64,000 bases of DNA from assembly GCA_902629125.1 (NCBI GenBank), contig CACOPQ010000002.1, positions 1 to 64,000 on the forward strand. The letters are read 5' to 3'. The first letter of the stretch is position 1; every line of letters begins with the position of its first letter. Origin of the DNA: an uncultured Alphaproteobacteria bacterium. GTDB taxonomy: Bacteria; Pseudomonadota; Alphaproteobacteria; Thalassobaculales; Thalassobaculaceae. The notes under the pieces are model-generated. The model saw nothing but the letters and a program-made list of their open reading frames with translations. It did no database searches and was not told where the DNA came from. The translations under genes were made by a program, and so were the position numbers. Shown in pieces: positions 25,355-35,112 of the stretch.

Positions 25355-26551
25355 TTAGGGACGAGCTCGTTCCCCTTTGCAATACTGGCGTTTCGCCTTT
25401 AATTTTCTGCAAAAATTGTTGGCGGCTGCTTTTGTTTTGAATGGAACAGCCATAAGGCGAATGAAAGTTCCCTTTTTGCCAGCGTCGAACTCTGTTGTTG
25501 CAAATTTTAAGTCTCGTAGTTCATTGGAAAACTTCTTCTTTAGTTTTTTCCACCCACGTTTTGCTCCACTCAAGGTCCTATAAGACGCCAAATGTACCCC
25601 ATACTTTCCGCTTCTTTGGGTTTGAGGTGAAGTTGATGCGTTTTTCTTGTTGGCTGGTTCGATATTGCCTTCGATTTTGGCAATCATCGTTTCGAGTTTG
25701 TCGATTAACGCGTTTACCTTAGCATTTGCAGATTTTATCTCTTTTCTATCCATTAATAGGTCAGGATTAGCTTGAAGCTTTTTTAACTTAGTTTGGTGTT
25801 CTTCCTTTGGGCGATCGATCTTTACGGGAAGTTTGCTTGTCCTCGCATTTGACAATTGTACCGATACGAGTTCCTTTTGCGACTTCGTTTTCCCAAAGTC
25901 TCTCACTCTAAGTACGTAGTTTTGTACTACTGGGGAGTAATATAAATCCTCTTTTATGCCTTTTCTGTTACATGAAATCTGGAACGTAGTGTAATCACCT
26001 GCAGTGACATTCAAGTCTTTTTGACCGACAACTAGACATTTTTTTTCGTCTCGCCACCCCGTAGGTACATTCTCGCTATTACCTCTAATGCCAAAAGATA
26101 CTGTGTTATTTTCTTTTAATGGAAATAGAGCTTCAGGGTTACCGATCAGCGTTTGCCTACCTCTTCCCAGTTCCGGATGCGAAGACCATGAGAGTTGAGG
26201 AGTAATTATGTCGTTAGTTGTTGTCCACATAGCTCCTTGGTCATTAGTCCAAGTCACGCGTCCTGAATTAACATTTACAACTTGCTCTTGCACTATCGTT
26301 CCATCGGAAGAGTATACGAAGGTATCTCCTATAGCATATATAGGTAATGGAGCAGGATCTAACTTTACTTTTGGATCTGTCCGTATCCCAACTTTCTCGC
26401 CAAGCTTGACCAGACTTAACCCGCCAAGCTTTTCGGTGAATCCGGATACTGTTGTGGAGGCTAATTTTGATAGATTGAAGTCTTCACTAGAGCATCCCGA
26501 CAATAGCGAAGCTGCTATTAGCGTTCCGACGAAACCTCGAAAGGATGTCAT
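25355..26551 (-). CDS. Outer-membrane-type lipoprotein with C-terminal SPOR domain
   Basis: 398 aa. The signal peptide ends in lipobox LLSGC, with the lipidated Cys near residue 20. A middle beta-rich region (about 70-230) contains TFVYSSDG, WTTTNDI and NVTAGDYTTFQISC. A charged helical linker with KTKLKKLQ and MIAKIEG leads to a SPOR-like domain at about 320-398 (GVHLASYRTLSGAKRGWKKLKKKF). SPOR domains bind denuded peptidoglycan glycans, often at division sites. Asp and Ser follow the lipidated Cys region, but sorting cannot be decided. Single-gene unit. Confidence 0.78.
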   Translation of the reverse strand: MTSFRGFVGTLIAASLLSGCSSEDFNLSKLASTTVSGFTEKLGGLSLVKLGEKVGIRTDPKVKLDPAPLPIYAIGDTFVYSSDGTIVQEQVVNVNSGRVTWTNDQGAMWTTTNDIITPQLSWSSHPELGRGRQTLIGNPEALFPLKENNTVSFGIRGNSENVPTGWRDEKKCLVVGQKDLNVTAGDYTTFQISCNRKGIKEDLYYSPVVQNYVLRVRDFGKTKSQKELVSVQLSNARTSKLPVKIDRPKEEHQTKLKKLQANPDLLMDRKEIKSANAKVNALIDKLETMIAKIEGNIEPANKKNASTSPQTQRSGKYGVHLASYRTLSGAKRGWKKLKKKFSNELRDLKFATTEFDAGKKGTFIRLMAVPFKTKAAANNFCRKLKAKRQYCKGERARP

Positions 26552-26789
26552 TTGTAAAACCTCGACTAGAGCTTCAAAAAAGTAAATATAATGCTAAGAA
26601 GATCTAATATCCAGAATGGTTTGTCAATCCGCACCCTACTCGTTTCAGGTATTGTGTACCACATTATCTATTTGCCCTGATATTACGAAGTCATTGAAGT
26701 AGTATTTGCCAGATGTTAATGATTATATTTACCCAAGGTTATAGACTTTGAACCGTCCGATTCGAAAAGCAATGTCAGGGAGATAAATC

Positions 26790-27578
26790 ATGGTTGCATT
26801 GAAATCACTCTCAAAAAACTCAGTCAGAGACAATGTAACGGAGGAGGAATGGAAAAAGCGTGTTGATCTTGCCGCATGTTATCGTCTCGTTGCTTACTAT
26901 GGATGGACCGATCTAATTTTCACGCATATCTCTGTGCGGGTGCCTGGTACACACGACAACTTTCTTCTTAATCCTTATGGCCTGATGTTCGAAGAAATTA
27001 CAGCATCGAGCCTCGTAAAATTGGACACTGAAGGCGAGATAGTGATGGATACTGAATTCAGTGTAAATGCAGCTGGGTTTACTATACATAGCGCTATTCA
27101 TCAGGTTAGAGAGGATGTGGATTGCGTTCTACATACGCACACTGTGGCAGGAATGGCTGTTTCAGCTCAAAAATGTGGTTTGTTACCACTAGCGCAAACA
27201 TCGTTGGAGTTCTATGACAATCTCGCTTATCACGATTATGAAGGTATAGCGTTCGACTTAGATGAAAGAGAGAGGTTAACAGGAGATCTGGGTGGCTCGA
27301 TGGCCATGATACTTCGCAACCACGGGCTCTTGACATGCGGCCGAAGTGTTGGGGATGCATTTATGAGAATGCATTCTTTGGAAAAGGCGTGCCAGTTACA
27401 AGTGTCTGCCCAAGGGGGCGGTCAAGAGTTGCTAATGCCATCTGAAGAGGTATGTGAACATACAGCTCGCCAATTTAAGGGGCCGGCCGATGACAACGGA
27501 AGTGGTGCCTTAGCGGACTTAGCGTGGCAAGCTCTGCTGAGAAAACTCGACCGCGAAAATCCAGGCTACGACAGTTGA
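26790..27578 (+). CDS. Class II aldolase/adducin family protein
   Basis: A 262-aa zinc-dependent fold related to fuculose-phosphate aldolase. The zinc histidines lie in FTHISVRVPG, VLHTHTVAG (HxH near 112-114) and RNHGLLTCG (near 180). The LNPYGLMFEEITASSLVKLD loop is the phosphate-loop region of the adducin-type subgroup, whose members often act on non-phosphorylated substrates or have no known reaction. GGGAGA precedes the ATG. It converges on the acyl-CoA operon and is not part of it. Confidence 0.85.
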   Translation: MVALKSLSKNSVRDNVTEEEWKKRVDLAACYRLVAYYGWTDLIFTHISVRVPGTHDNFLLNPYGLMFEEITASSLVKLDTEGEIVMDTEFSVNAAGFTIHSAIHQVREDVDCVLHTHTVAGMAVSAQKCGLLPLAQTSLEFYDNLAYHDYEGIAFDLDERERLTGDLGGSMAMILRNHGLLTCGRSVGDAFMRMHSLEKACQLQVSAQGGGQELLMPSEEVCEHTARQFKGPADDNGSGALADLAWQALLRKLDRENPGYDS

Positions 27579-27612
27579 GTGTAATATTAAATTAAGCTGT
27601 GCAGTCGCCTTA

Positions 27613-28779
27613 TTAATAAGACTTTGGCAAACCCAGTACTTTTTCCGCCAAAAAGCTTAGAACGAGTTGCGGGCTTATAGGGGCGATCCTTGTTATCATA
27701 ACTTCCCGCAAATATCGCTCTACTTGATATTCTTTGGCATAACCAAAGCCGCCGTGGGTCATTATTGCGGTTTGACACGCCTCGTATCCCGCCTCTGCTG
27801 CCAAATATTTTGCAGCATTTGCTTCTGGTCCGCAGGGCTGTCCGCTATCAAACAAAGCGGCGGCTTTCATTGTCATCAAGTTTGCTGCCTCAAGTTCTGC
27901 CCAGCACTTTGCAAGAGGGTGTTGTATCCCTTGGTTTTTGCCAATTGGACGGCCAAATACCACTCTATCTTTTGCATATTGTGTCGCTCTATTGAGGGCC
28001 GCTCGGCCTAGGCCAATTGCTTCTGCGGCAATCAATATTCGTTCAGGATTCATGCCATCCAATATATATCGAAAGCCCATACCCTCTTCACCGATTCTGT
28101 CTTCAATAGGAATCTTTAGTCCATCAATAAACAGGACGTTTGTATCAACAGCTTTACGTCCCATCTTATCAATTTCTCGTATTTCTACAGCGTTCCTGTC
28201 GAGATCAGTGTAGAATAGCGTCAATCCTTCTGTGGGTTTCCGCACGTCTTCCACATCAGTCGTGCGTGTGAGAAGAAGGACCTTTTTTGCCACCTGAGCC
28301 GTGGAAGTCCAAACCTTGGTGCCGTTTACGACATAACCATTCCCGTCGGGCGTTGCTCTAGTTTTGAGTTTTGTTGTATCTAAACCTACGTCAGGTTCTG
28401 TAACAGCGAAGCAGGCTTTTTCTTTTCCAGCTATAAGGGGCGGTAGAAATCGTTCCCGTTGTTCTTCATCCCCAAAAATCTCAACAGGTTTCAATCCAAA
28501 AATATTCATGTGTAGAGCGGATGCACCACTCATTCCAGCTCCAGACTCGGCTACCGCCTGCATCATTAAAGAAGCCTCTGTTATACCTAGCCCGGCACCA
28601 CCATACTTTTCAGGCATGGCTATCCCAAGCCAGCCGTCCTCAGCAAATTTAGAGTAAAAATCTTCTGGGAAGCCGCCTGCTTTATCTTTTTCAAGCCAGT
28701 AACTGTCGTCGAACTCACTAGCCACTTTTAAAATCGTATCTCGAATAGTTTGCTGGTTTTCAGTTAAATTAAAGTCCAT
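27613..28779 (-). CDS. Acyl-CoA dehydrogenase
   Basis: A 388-aa FAD enzyme forming a trans-2-enoyl-CoA. The helical N-terminal domain is followed by the flavin signature CFAVTEPDVGLDTTKL near 133 and the C-terminal helical bundle (VFGRPIGKNQGIQHPLA, THGGFGYAKEYQVERYLRE). The place usually holding YEGT with the catalytic Glu reads RIAPISPQL. This is a known variant in this subfamily, and the base may come from elsewhere. It is the last gene of a seven-gene operon, 12 bp after the NUDIX gene. Confidence 0.9.
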   Translation of the reverse strand: MDFNLTENQQTIRDTILKVASEFDDSYWLEKDKAGGFPEDFYSKFAEDGWLGIAMPEKYGGAGLGITEASLMMQAVAESGAGMSGASALHMNIFGLKPVEIFGDEEQRERFLPPLIAGKEKACFAVTEPDVGLDTTKLKTRATPDGNGYVVNGTKVWTSTAQVAKKVLLLTRTTDVEDVRKPTEGLTLFYTDLDRNAVEIREIDKMGRKAVDTNVLFIDGLKIPIEDRIGEEGMGFRYILDGMNPERILIAAEAIGLGRAALNRATQYAKDRVVFGRPIGKNQGIQHPLAKCWAELEAANLMTMKAAALFDSGQPCGPEANAAKYLAAEAGYEACQTAIMTHGGFGYAKEYQVERYLREVMITRIAPISPQLVLSFLAEKVLGLPKSY

Positions 28780-28791
28780 CTTATACCATCC

Positions 28792-29637
28792 TTATTTATT
28801 CTGAGGTGGGGGTTGATCTGAAGCTGCATAATCTACTGTTATTTCCGAGATGCCATAGCCAGCCTCAATCGGAATTTTTAAATGACGGCCACCTTCCACT
28901 TCTGAGACTTCGGGAAGTACGGTCACAACAGGAGTATTTTTTGCAATATCGATTGCTGTTTGCACATTGGGCGACTCGTCCACTTTTTTTAAGTTCATCC
29001 GAGTAGGAAAAACTACGCGCCTTTTACCTGCTTTTGCATCTGCGATGGCAGTTTTGGGTCTAATCCAAATCGTATCTAGTGTTTCTGACCCATCGTGAGA
29101 GGCCTCATGATCTTTTAACGCTTTGGCAATTAGAAAGTGAGTGTCAAATCTCTTTTTACCAGTGATGGGCGTAATCCAGTGTGCAAATGGCACTAGCAAA
29201 TCTGTTGCTATCATTAAATTTTCATCATTTATTATCTGACTGAACGTTAGCTTTTTGTTAAGTAGTTTTTGCCTGTACCTGCCAGTTATCGCTTGTGCCC
29301 TAACATCGTCTATTAATTGTCCACTCTCAGCATCACGCGCAAATAGTAATCCCGCTTCTTCAAAGATTTCTCGAGCACCTGCAATCCTAAGGGCGCGCAA
29401 TTCGTTATCGATCGTTTCCGAAAAGTCACAAAGCTTGGATTCTAAAAGATGGTGATCATCCCCATCCACCTTGCCGCCAGGGAATAATAGAGCCCCTCCT
29501 GCAAAATCGGCCTTTTTCGTCCTTTGAACCATCAACACTTCAATCCCGCTAGGAGTGTCTCTAAGAACCATTACTGTGGCGGCAGGGACTGGAGTTACCG
29601 GAGCGGAAGAGATTTTTTTTTCTAGGTCATTCAGCAT
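28792..29637 (-). CDS. NUDIX hydrolase, NUDT19/CoA-diphosphatase-like
   Basis: 281 aa. The NUDIX box is split: FPGGKVDGDD is separated by an insertion of about 25 residues from REIFEEAGLLFA. The same layout occurs in NUDT19/RP2-type proteins that cleave CoA and acyl-CoA to phosphopantetheine derivatives. Its position between enoyl-CoA hydratase and acyl-CoA dehydrogenase, with gaps of 11 and 12 bp, supports a CoA-type substrate. It may control the acyl-CoA pool or clear dead-end thioesters. Confidence 0.78.
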   Translation of the reverse strand: MLNDLEKKISSAPVTPVPAATVMVLRDTPSGIEVLMVQRTKKADFAGGALLFPGGKVDGDDHHLLESKLCDFSETIDNELRALRIAGAREIFEEAGLLFARDAESGQLIDDVRAQAITGRYRQKLLNKKLTFSQIINDENLMIATDLLVPFAHWITPITGKKRFDTHFLIAKALKDHEASHDGSETLDTIWIRPKTAIADAKAGKRRVVFPTRMNLKKVDESPNVQTAIDIAKNTPVVTVLPEVSEVEGGRHLKIPIEAGYGISEITVDYAASDQPPPQNK

Positions 29638-29648
29638 TCATAAGTTCC

Positions 29649-30458
29649 TTAGACTGGACTTTTGCTTGGGAAATTGGGCTTTCTTTTTTCTAGGTGGGAA
29701 GCCAGACCTTCTCTTGCTTCAGGTCCTGTAAAGCCCAGCATTTCAAGTGCGGTTGAAGCATCAAAAGCAGGTCCGGCCATTCTATACCAATTATTCAACG
29801 CGTACTTAGTCCATCTAATTGCACTCTGAGCACCAGTTGCGAGTTTTTTTGAAATTTCTAGTGCCTTATCCTGAAGGAGTTCGTCGTCAACACAAAGTGA
29901 AACTAGTCCAATCCTTTCAGCTTCTTCGCCATTAATGGGTTCACAAGTGAGTAACAGATATTTCGATTTTGCCATGCCGCATAGTAATGGCCAGTTAATT
30001 ATCGCCGAGTCCCCTGCAGCAACGCCGAGATTAGTATGTCCATCTACTATTTTTGCCTTCCTCCCGGCAATTGATATGTCGGCCAATAACCCGGCCACTA
30101 ACCCAGCACCTACAGCAGGTCCGTTGATCGCCGATACAATCGGCTTTGAACAATTTATAACGTTATAAACAAGGTCTTTTGCTTCCTTCCATATCTGAGC
30201 ACGAAAGTCGAAATCGTCCATCACTTTTTCGATCATTTCAAAATCGCCGCCAGAGGAGAAAGCTTTACCAGTCCCTGTTAAAATAACACTATTAATGGCA
30301 GGATCGTCATCAATTTCACGCCAAATGTAAGCAAGTTCCCGGTGGCCGTCGGCATCAAGAGAATTATATGTTTCGGGTCTGTCAAATGTAATTCTGAGCA
30401 CTTTTTCTGCTGGACAGTCAAGTTTAAGAACCTTGTATTTTGTCTTATCTAGAGGCAT
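29649..30458 (-). CDS. Enoyl-CoA hydratase/isomerase family protein
   Basis: About 269 aa, crotonase fold. The oxyanion-hole segments are [13 protein letters not shown] and [22 protein letters not shown]. The position of the second catalytic Glu in typical hydratases (GxxPGxGG) reads [17 protein letters not shown], so the chemistry may be isomerase- or hydrolase-like instead of standard hydration. I chose the ATG at codon 6 of the ORF because AAGG lies just before it. A gap of about 114 bp to the upstream hydratase gene is the widest in the operon. Confidence 0.83.
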   Translation of the reverse strand: MPLDKTKYKVLKLDCPAEKVLRITFDRPETYNSLDADGHRELAYIWREIDDDPAINSVILTGTGKAFSSGGDFEMIEKVMDDFDFRAQIWKEAKDLVYNVINCSKPIVSAINGPAVGAGLVAGLLADISIAGRKAKIVDGHTNLGVAAGDSAIINWPLLCGMAKSKYLLLTCEPINGEEAERIGLVSLCVDDELLQDKALEISKKLATGAQSAIRWTKYALNNWYRMAGPAFDASTALEMLGFTGPEAREGLASHLEKRKPNFPSKSPV

Positions 30459-30572
30459 TGGACCTTCTTTCATTTCCCATTATCAGATAGCGCTGAAGTA
30501 GTAAGGCGTCAAGCTGGTGTTCCCGCTATAAAATTACTGTTTCTTAGGAACGTGCGGCACAACTAAAACGAC

Positions 30573-31721
30573 CTACGTAGCTTTTCTAGGCAATTTTGCC
30601 GTTGCAGTACCTAATACCGATAGTTCATCATCTTGGTTTCTCGCCTCGTGGGTTACTTCAACAAAGCCTTCTCCATCTTGCTCAAATTTGTTCGTGACCT
30701 TACCGTTAATCATAAGGGTATCGCCTTCAGGGTTATGGCGTCTAATTTTACTGCTAGAAGATACTAAAAAGCCATCATCACCAATCCAGTTTGTCATATG
30801 GTGTGTCATCCAAGAACATCTTTCCGGACCGTAATCGTAGGCGCCCGGCGCTCCAACTTTTAGAGCAAAATCTTGTTCCCAATGAACACGCTCCGGGCAG
30901 TCTGGAATATTAAACCTATTGGGTATACCGAGACCATTATGGCGATCAATTTGCTTCCAAGCCAATTTATTAGCTCGAATATACAAACCTCCCCAACCTT
31001 GGGCAAACGCTATGAACCCCGTGACAGTCATCGGACCCTTTACCATTGTTGGTAATTCTTCACCTATTTGGGTGTCCTCAAAATACCGCGGTTTTGCTCC
31101 CCTTATTGGCTCATTTGCATACAAACTAAAAATCTTCTCTAATTCTGCTTCGCTATATACTTTACCTTTCTGAGCCTGCAGATTTTTATATTTTGTGCCC
31201 TCTTCCCTAGCAGTGTCACGCTCCGTTCTGAAACACCAGCTATCACACTCCGCAACATGGCTACCTGATTGATTAAAGAAATCAACATGGTAGATTTGTT
31301 GTATAGCTCTGCCCGCAAATTTAGTGTCGTGCTCAATCAAATCTTTTAGAAATGATTCTGTTGTTATTTCATCATTTCGGAATACTGGTTGATGCCATTT
31401 CCAGTCAGCACCCGCCCACATTGCATGTATGCCAGGTAAACCACCAACATATCCAGAAGCAATACGGCTGGTGGCAAAAAGAAAAGATGGAAGCGCAATC
31501 ATGCTGTTGTATCTTGTTTGTACTCCGTAGTCGGGCTCGCACCAAAGCGGATTATCATCACCAATTCCATGTGCATAATGTCTAATATTGTCGCGTGTTG
31601 CCTCAAAGCACCAAGGTTCTGGGTCTCGTGAAATTTTTACCCCAAGACGGTTGCGGAGCTCTTCTAAAGCAGCCTCCGTAATGCGTGGAAATTTTAAATT
31701 GTCTTGATGTTTATGTGTCAC
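30573..31721 (-). CDS. MaoC/FAS1-type dehydratase domain protein
   Basis: 382 aa with two hot-dog domains. The N-terminal half (about 10-180) has CFEATRDNIRHYAHGIGDDNPLW, the FAS1-like dehydratase opening that carries the catalytic Asp/His type residues. The second domain (about 215-375) runs from FEDTQIGEELPTMVKGPMT. Proteins of this length occur in alphaproteobacterial CoA-thioester pathways as hydratases of unsaturated acyl-CoAs. Its start overlaps the stop of the acyl-CoA ligase gene by 11 bp, showing translational coupling. Confidence 0.78.
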   Translation of the reverse strand: MTHKHQDNLKFPRITEAALEELRNRLGVKISRDPEPWCFEATRDNIRHYAHGIGDDNPLWCEPDYGVQTRYNSMIALPSFLFATSRIASGYVGGLPGIHAMWAGADWKWHQPVFRNDEITTESFLKDLIEHDTKFAGRAIQQIYHVDFFNQSGSHVAECDSWCFRTERDTAREEGTKYKNLQAQKGKVYSEAELEKIFSLYANEPIRGAKPRYFEDTQIGEELPTMVKGPMTVTGFIAFAQGWGGLYIRANKLAWKQIDRHNGLGIPNRFNIPDCPERVHWEQDFALKVGAPGAYDYGPERCSWMTHHMTNWIGDDGFLVSSSSKIRRHNPEGDTLMINGKVTNKFEQDGEGFVEVTHEARNQDDELSVLGTATAKLPRKAT

Positions 31722-33264
31722 GTTTATTATCCTTATTAGTCGACTCTCGTAATGCTTTTCGATTAACTTTCCCGGCGGGTGTCTTGGGAAGAGTATCTGT
31801 GAATTCTATTAGACGGGGGTATTCATGCAGACTAAGTCGTTCTCTTGTAAATGCTTGTAGCTCTTTTACCAATGAAGTCTTTTCGTTAGATTTTGTAATA
31901 ATAAATGCCTTAACTATCTGGCCTCGTTCTTCATCTGGAACGCCAATAACGGCCGCCTCTTCAACTGCTGTGTGTTTCAGCAAAACATCCTCTATTTCCA
32001 CTGCGCTCATGGTCCATCCTGCCGAAATTATAACGTCATCAGCTCTGCCGTGATGAAAATAGTATCCATCCTGGTCAAAGCTTCCTAAATCTTTTACCGG
32101 AAACCAAGTGCCATTCTTAAACAGCTTAATTTCCCCAATATTACCAACAGTACAAGATACCCCGTTGGCGTCTTGAATATCAATTTTACAACCGGGGAGT
32201 GGTTTGCCAAGTGATCCTAGCCGGGCAGGGAGGTCTTTAGCTCCCGGATAATTCGCAATTATTACTCCCACTTCTGTTGACCCATAAATGCTGCATACAT
32301 CATGGCCAAATTGTTTTTTTGCCCAGATAGCTGTTTCTGTATCTAATGGTTCCCCTGTGAACGAGAGCTTCTCAAGTTTTAAATCTCTAGATTCACTGTC
32401 GCCGAGATTTCGCATCATTCGGTAATGAGTCGCTGCTGCGGATAAATTGGTAGTTTCAAATTCTTCCAGTGCTTCGAGAAGCCTGCCTGGATGAAATTTT
32501 CCAGAGTAGGTTGCAATCTCAACACCTAACGCAAGCGGAGCAAGAGTTCCATGCCAAAGACCATGGCCCCAGGCGGGAGAGGATGGGCACATGTATTTGT
32601 CGCCCGGTCTTACCCCGGTTGCATATAGTGCAGCAATCATAACAGTAACAATTGCTTTGTGCCTATGCTTTACTGCTTCAGGTAATTCCCTAGAGGTTCC
32701 TGAAGTATATTGGTACATTGCCATATCGGAGGAATTTGTATTGGCTACAAATTCTTTATCGAAATTGCATAGTTCTTTAAGTAATGTCTCGTCGCCAATA
32801 ATAGTTTCCAAATTTATTTTGGAAATGAGAGAGGATTTTTCAGGAGCGAGTATAAGTAATTTCGGTTGACAATCCTCTATTCTTGCCAAAAGCCCGTCAG
32901 GTCCAAATGCTGTAAACAGGGGGACGGCAACGCAACCTGCCTTCATCGTTCCAAACAATGCTGTATAGAACTCAAGTGATGGGTCAAGCATTATGGCTAT
33001 TTTGTCGCCCTTTTTCAGTCCTTTGTACTTTAAGAAATTTGCGAATCTATTGGAATTATCTATTAACTCGCCAAAGGAAATAGAACGACTTTTGCCTTTT
33101 TCGTAACAAATTCGTATTGCTGTATTAAGTCTTGGATGCCGATCAATACACTCGCTAGCAATATTTAGCTCATCTTTATTGCCATCGAAAAGTTCCCAGA
33201 GCGCTTCTTTACTAAAGTATTTTTGGGCGTCGCTATATTTTATGTAGTCGGTAAGCTTCGGCAT
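31711..33264 (-). CDS. AMP-forming acyl-CoA synthetase (ligase)
   Basis: 517 aa of the ANL superfamily, activating a carboxylic acid with ATP to its acyl-CoA. MYQYTSGTSRELPEAVKH is the P-loop-like A3 motif, CSIYGSTEVGV is A5, YYFHHGRADDVIISAGW is A7/A8, and PKTPAGKVNRKALR holds the A10 lysine. The layout resembles the acetyl/propionyl and medium-chain branch. The longer track start at 33348 overlaps the CoA-transferase; the ATG at 33262-33264 sits one base after that gene's stop and has a GGT-rich site, so I use it. Confidence 0.88.
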   Translation of the reverse strand: MPKLTDYIKYSDAQKYFSKEALWELFDGNKDELNIASECIDRHPRLNTAIRICYEKGKSRSISFGELIDNSNRFANFLKYKGLKKGDKIAIMLDPSLEFYTALFGTMKAGCVAVPLFTAFGPDGLLARIEDCQPKLLILAPEKSSLISKINLETIIGDETLLKELCNFDKEFVANTNSSDMAMYQYTSGTSRELPEAVKHRHKAIVTVMIAALYATGVRPGDKYMCPSSPAWGHGLWHGTLAPLALGVEIATYSGKFHPGRLLEALEEFETTNLSAAATHYRMMRNLGDSESRDLKLEKLSFTGEPLDTETAIWAKKQFGHDVCSIYGSTEVGVIIANYPGAKDLPARLGSLGKPLPGCKIDIQDANGVSCTVGNIGEIKLFKNGTWFPVKDLGSFDQDGYYFHHGRADDVIISAGWTMSAVEIEDVLLKHTAVEEAAVIGVPDEERGQIVKAFIITKSNEKTSLVKELQAFTRERLSLHEYPRLIEFTDTLPKTPAGKVNRKALRESTNKDNKRDT

Positions 33265-33265
33265 T

Positions 33266-34465
33266 CTACCGACCTTTGTTAATAATCTTGTTGACGATAT
33301 TTTTTGAAATTCCAGCGCCGAGCAAGATTTCTTCGGAATGTTCGCCAAGAGCGGGAGCAGCAGACCTCACAGTCGCTGGTGTGCCTGAGAAATCGACTGG
33401 CGGCGCTGTGGTAAAGACAATGTTTTCATGCGGATCGTCTATTTTTTGGAAAAAATTTGTTTCTTGTAAGTAGGGGTCCATCATTAACTCATCGATTTTA
33501 GCAACGGGACCGTTAGGCAGGTCGGCTTCGTCTAATTTTCGGAATGCTTCCGCCGTTGTGAATTTAGCGAGCTCCTCAGCCAGATAAGACTGGAGTGTGG
33601 CAATATTTTGGGCCCTCTCGGAAAGTTTAGTGAATCTGGAATCTTCAATTAAATCTGATCTCCCGATTGCTCTCAGCAATCTATGCCATTGTTCGTCGGT
33701 GTGTGCCAGAACGCAGACCATACCATCTTTAGTTTTGTAAGGTATTCGGTAAGGCGATAGTGCCCGAGGATAACCAAGATCATTAGTTGGGCCTTTGGTG
33801 CCTTCCCAAAGATGTGTCGTCAGATTAAACGCTAGCATTGTTTCCAGCATTGGGACGTGGATTTCTTGGCCTTTTCCGGTTTTCTCGCGAGAAAACAGTG
33901 CCATTCCAATGGCTGAAGCCAGCGTGTGTCCACAAAATTTGTCTGAAATAGGCATTGGCACAAATCGCGCCTCACCATTGGTTTTATCAATTAAATCGAC
34001 TAAGCCGCTCTCCCCTTGAATTACGTCATCATATGCCGGACGTCCATCCTTTGGGGAGTTTCTGCGATAACCTGTTGCGGAAGCGTAAATAATGTTTGGC
34101 GCAGCTTTTCTTAAGTTTTTATAATCTATGCCCAATCTCGCAGTCGCGGCTTGGCGCATGTTGTGAACAAAAACATCACAACCAACGGCTATTTTGAGTA
34201 AAGCATTCTTTTCCTCAATCTTTTTAAGATCTAATACAACACTTTTCTTGTTGCGGTTTGTTGTCTGAAAAAAGGGACCTAACATACCGGTCTTACTTGA
34301 ACCAATCAACCGCATGGGATCGCCCGAAGGTGTTTCTACTTTAATTACTTCGGCTCCCAGGTCACCGAGGATTTGGGTTGCTACCGGCCCAAGGACGTTG
34401 ATCGTTAAGTCTAGGACGCGGACGCCTGTTAATGGACCAATATTTTCATCTTCCCGCGACTTCAT
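33266..34465 (-). CDS. CaiB/BaiF family (type III) CoA-transferase
   Basis: 399 aa. VRVLDLTINVLGPVATQILGDLGAEVIKVETPSGDP is the class III opening. The catalytic Asp is expected in the YDDVIQGESGLVDL segment near 165, and HVPMLETMLAF and PYKTKDGMV follow as usual. It moves CoA between an acyl-CoA donor and a free acid. It follows the MaoC gene by 3 bp and precedes the ligase by 1 bp, giving the operon two alternative routes of acid activation. Confidence 0.9.
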   Translation of the reverse strand: MKSREDENIGPLTGVRVLDLTINVLGPVATQILGDLGAEVIKVETPSGDPMRLIGSSKTGMLGPFFQTTNRNKKSVVLDLKKIEEKNALLKIAVGCDVFVHNMRQAATARLGIDYKNLRKAAPNIIYASATGYRRNSPKDGRPAYDDVIQGESGLVDLIDKTNGEARFVPMPISDKFCGHTLASAIGMALFSREKTGKGQEIHVPMLETMLAFNLTTHLWEGTKGPTNDLGYPRALSPYRIPYKTKDGMVCVLAHTDEQWHRLLRAIGRSDLIEDSRFTKLSERAQNIATLQSYLAEELAKFTTAEAFRKLDEADLPNGPVAKIDELMMDPYLQETNFFQKIDDPHENIVFTTAPPVDFSGTPATVRSAAPALGEHSEEILLGAGISKNIVNKIINKGR

Positions 34466-34468
34466 ATC

Positions 34469-34945
34469 TTAATCATTTTTGGTGATGTTTGGATTTTTAC
34501 ACTTAATCATTCGGAGAGGTGTATACGTAATTACAGTTACATTTTTTTGGTTGATAATATGGTTTTTGGTTCTTACTAAACCGCGCCCTGATCGGCTTGT
34601 TAAACGCGCTTCCACCACTTCACATTCGACATGTATTGTATCACCAGAAAATGTTGGGGCTTTAACGTCTAATTCCATATTCAGGAAGGCAAAGCCTGTG
34701 TGTTGCATGGTAGATTGCACGAGTAAGCCCTCTGCGAATGTATACACAAGTGCGCCCGGTGAAACCCTTCCTTTAATATCACTGTCTGTTTTTAAAAATT
34801 CTAAGTCTGTGAACATCGACTCAACCATACCCGTCGCATTTATAAAATTTGTTATATCCGCGTCTGTTATAGTTCGGCCTATCGTCTTAAATTGGCGACC
34901 GATAGGCAAATCTTCAAAGTGAAATCCAAGGCCAACAGTCTCCAT
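34469..34945 (-). CDS. MaoC family dehydratase
   Basis: About 158 aa, single hot-dog domain. GLGFHFEDLPIGRQFKTIGRTITDADITNFINATG is the standard opening, and RVSPGALVYTFAEGLL matches the active-site helix (usually H-P, here VSPG). It hydrates or dehydrates a 2-enoyl-CoA type substrate. Only the second ATG of the frame has a Shine-Dalgarno-like GGAG upstream. First gene of the operon; the promoter should lie in the 34946-35112 gap. Confidence 0.78.
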   Translation of the reverse strand: METVGLGFHFEDLPIGRQFKTIGRTITDADITNFINATGMVESMFTDLEFLKTDSDIKGRVSPGALVYTFAEGLLVQSTMQHTGFAFLNMELDVKAPTFSGDTIHVECEVVEARLTSRSGRGLVRTKNHIINQKNVTVITYTPLRMIKCKNPNITKND

Positions 34946-35112
34946 TATTTGTTTCTCCATCGATAAACTCGAGCACAGATATCTTTATGCACTATCACTA
35001 CTCTAACTTCATCATTACGAGTTTAAAATCCTATTAGTGATAATAGAGGTCGATATTCCAGATGCAGATTGCCCTAAATCAACTATCCGACTATCGAGAT
35101 TTCAAACAAAAA

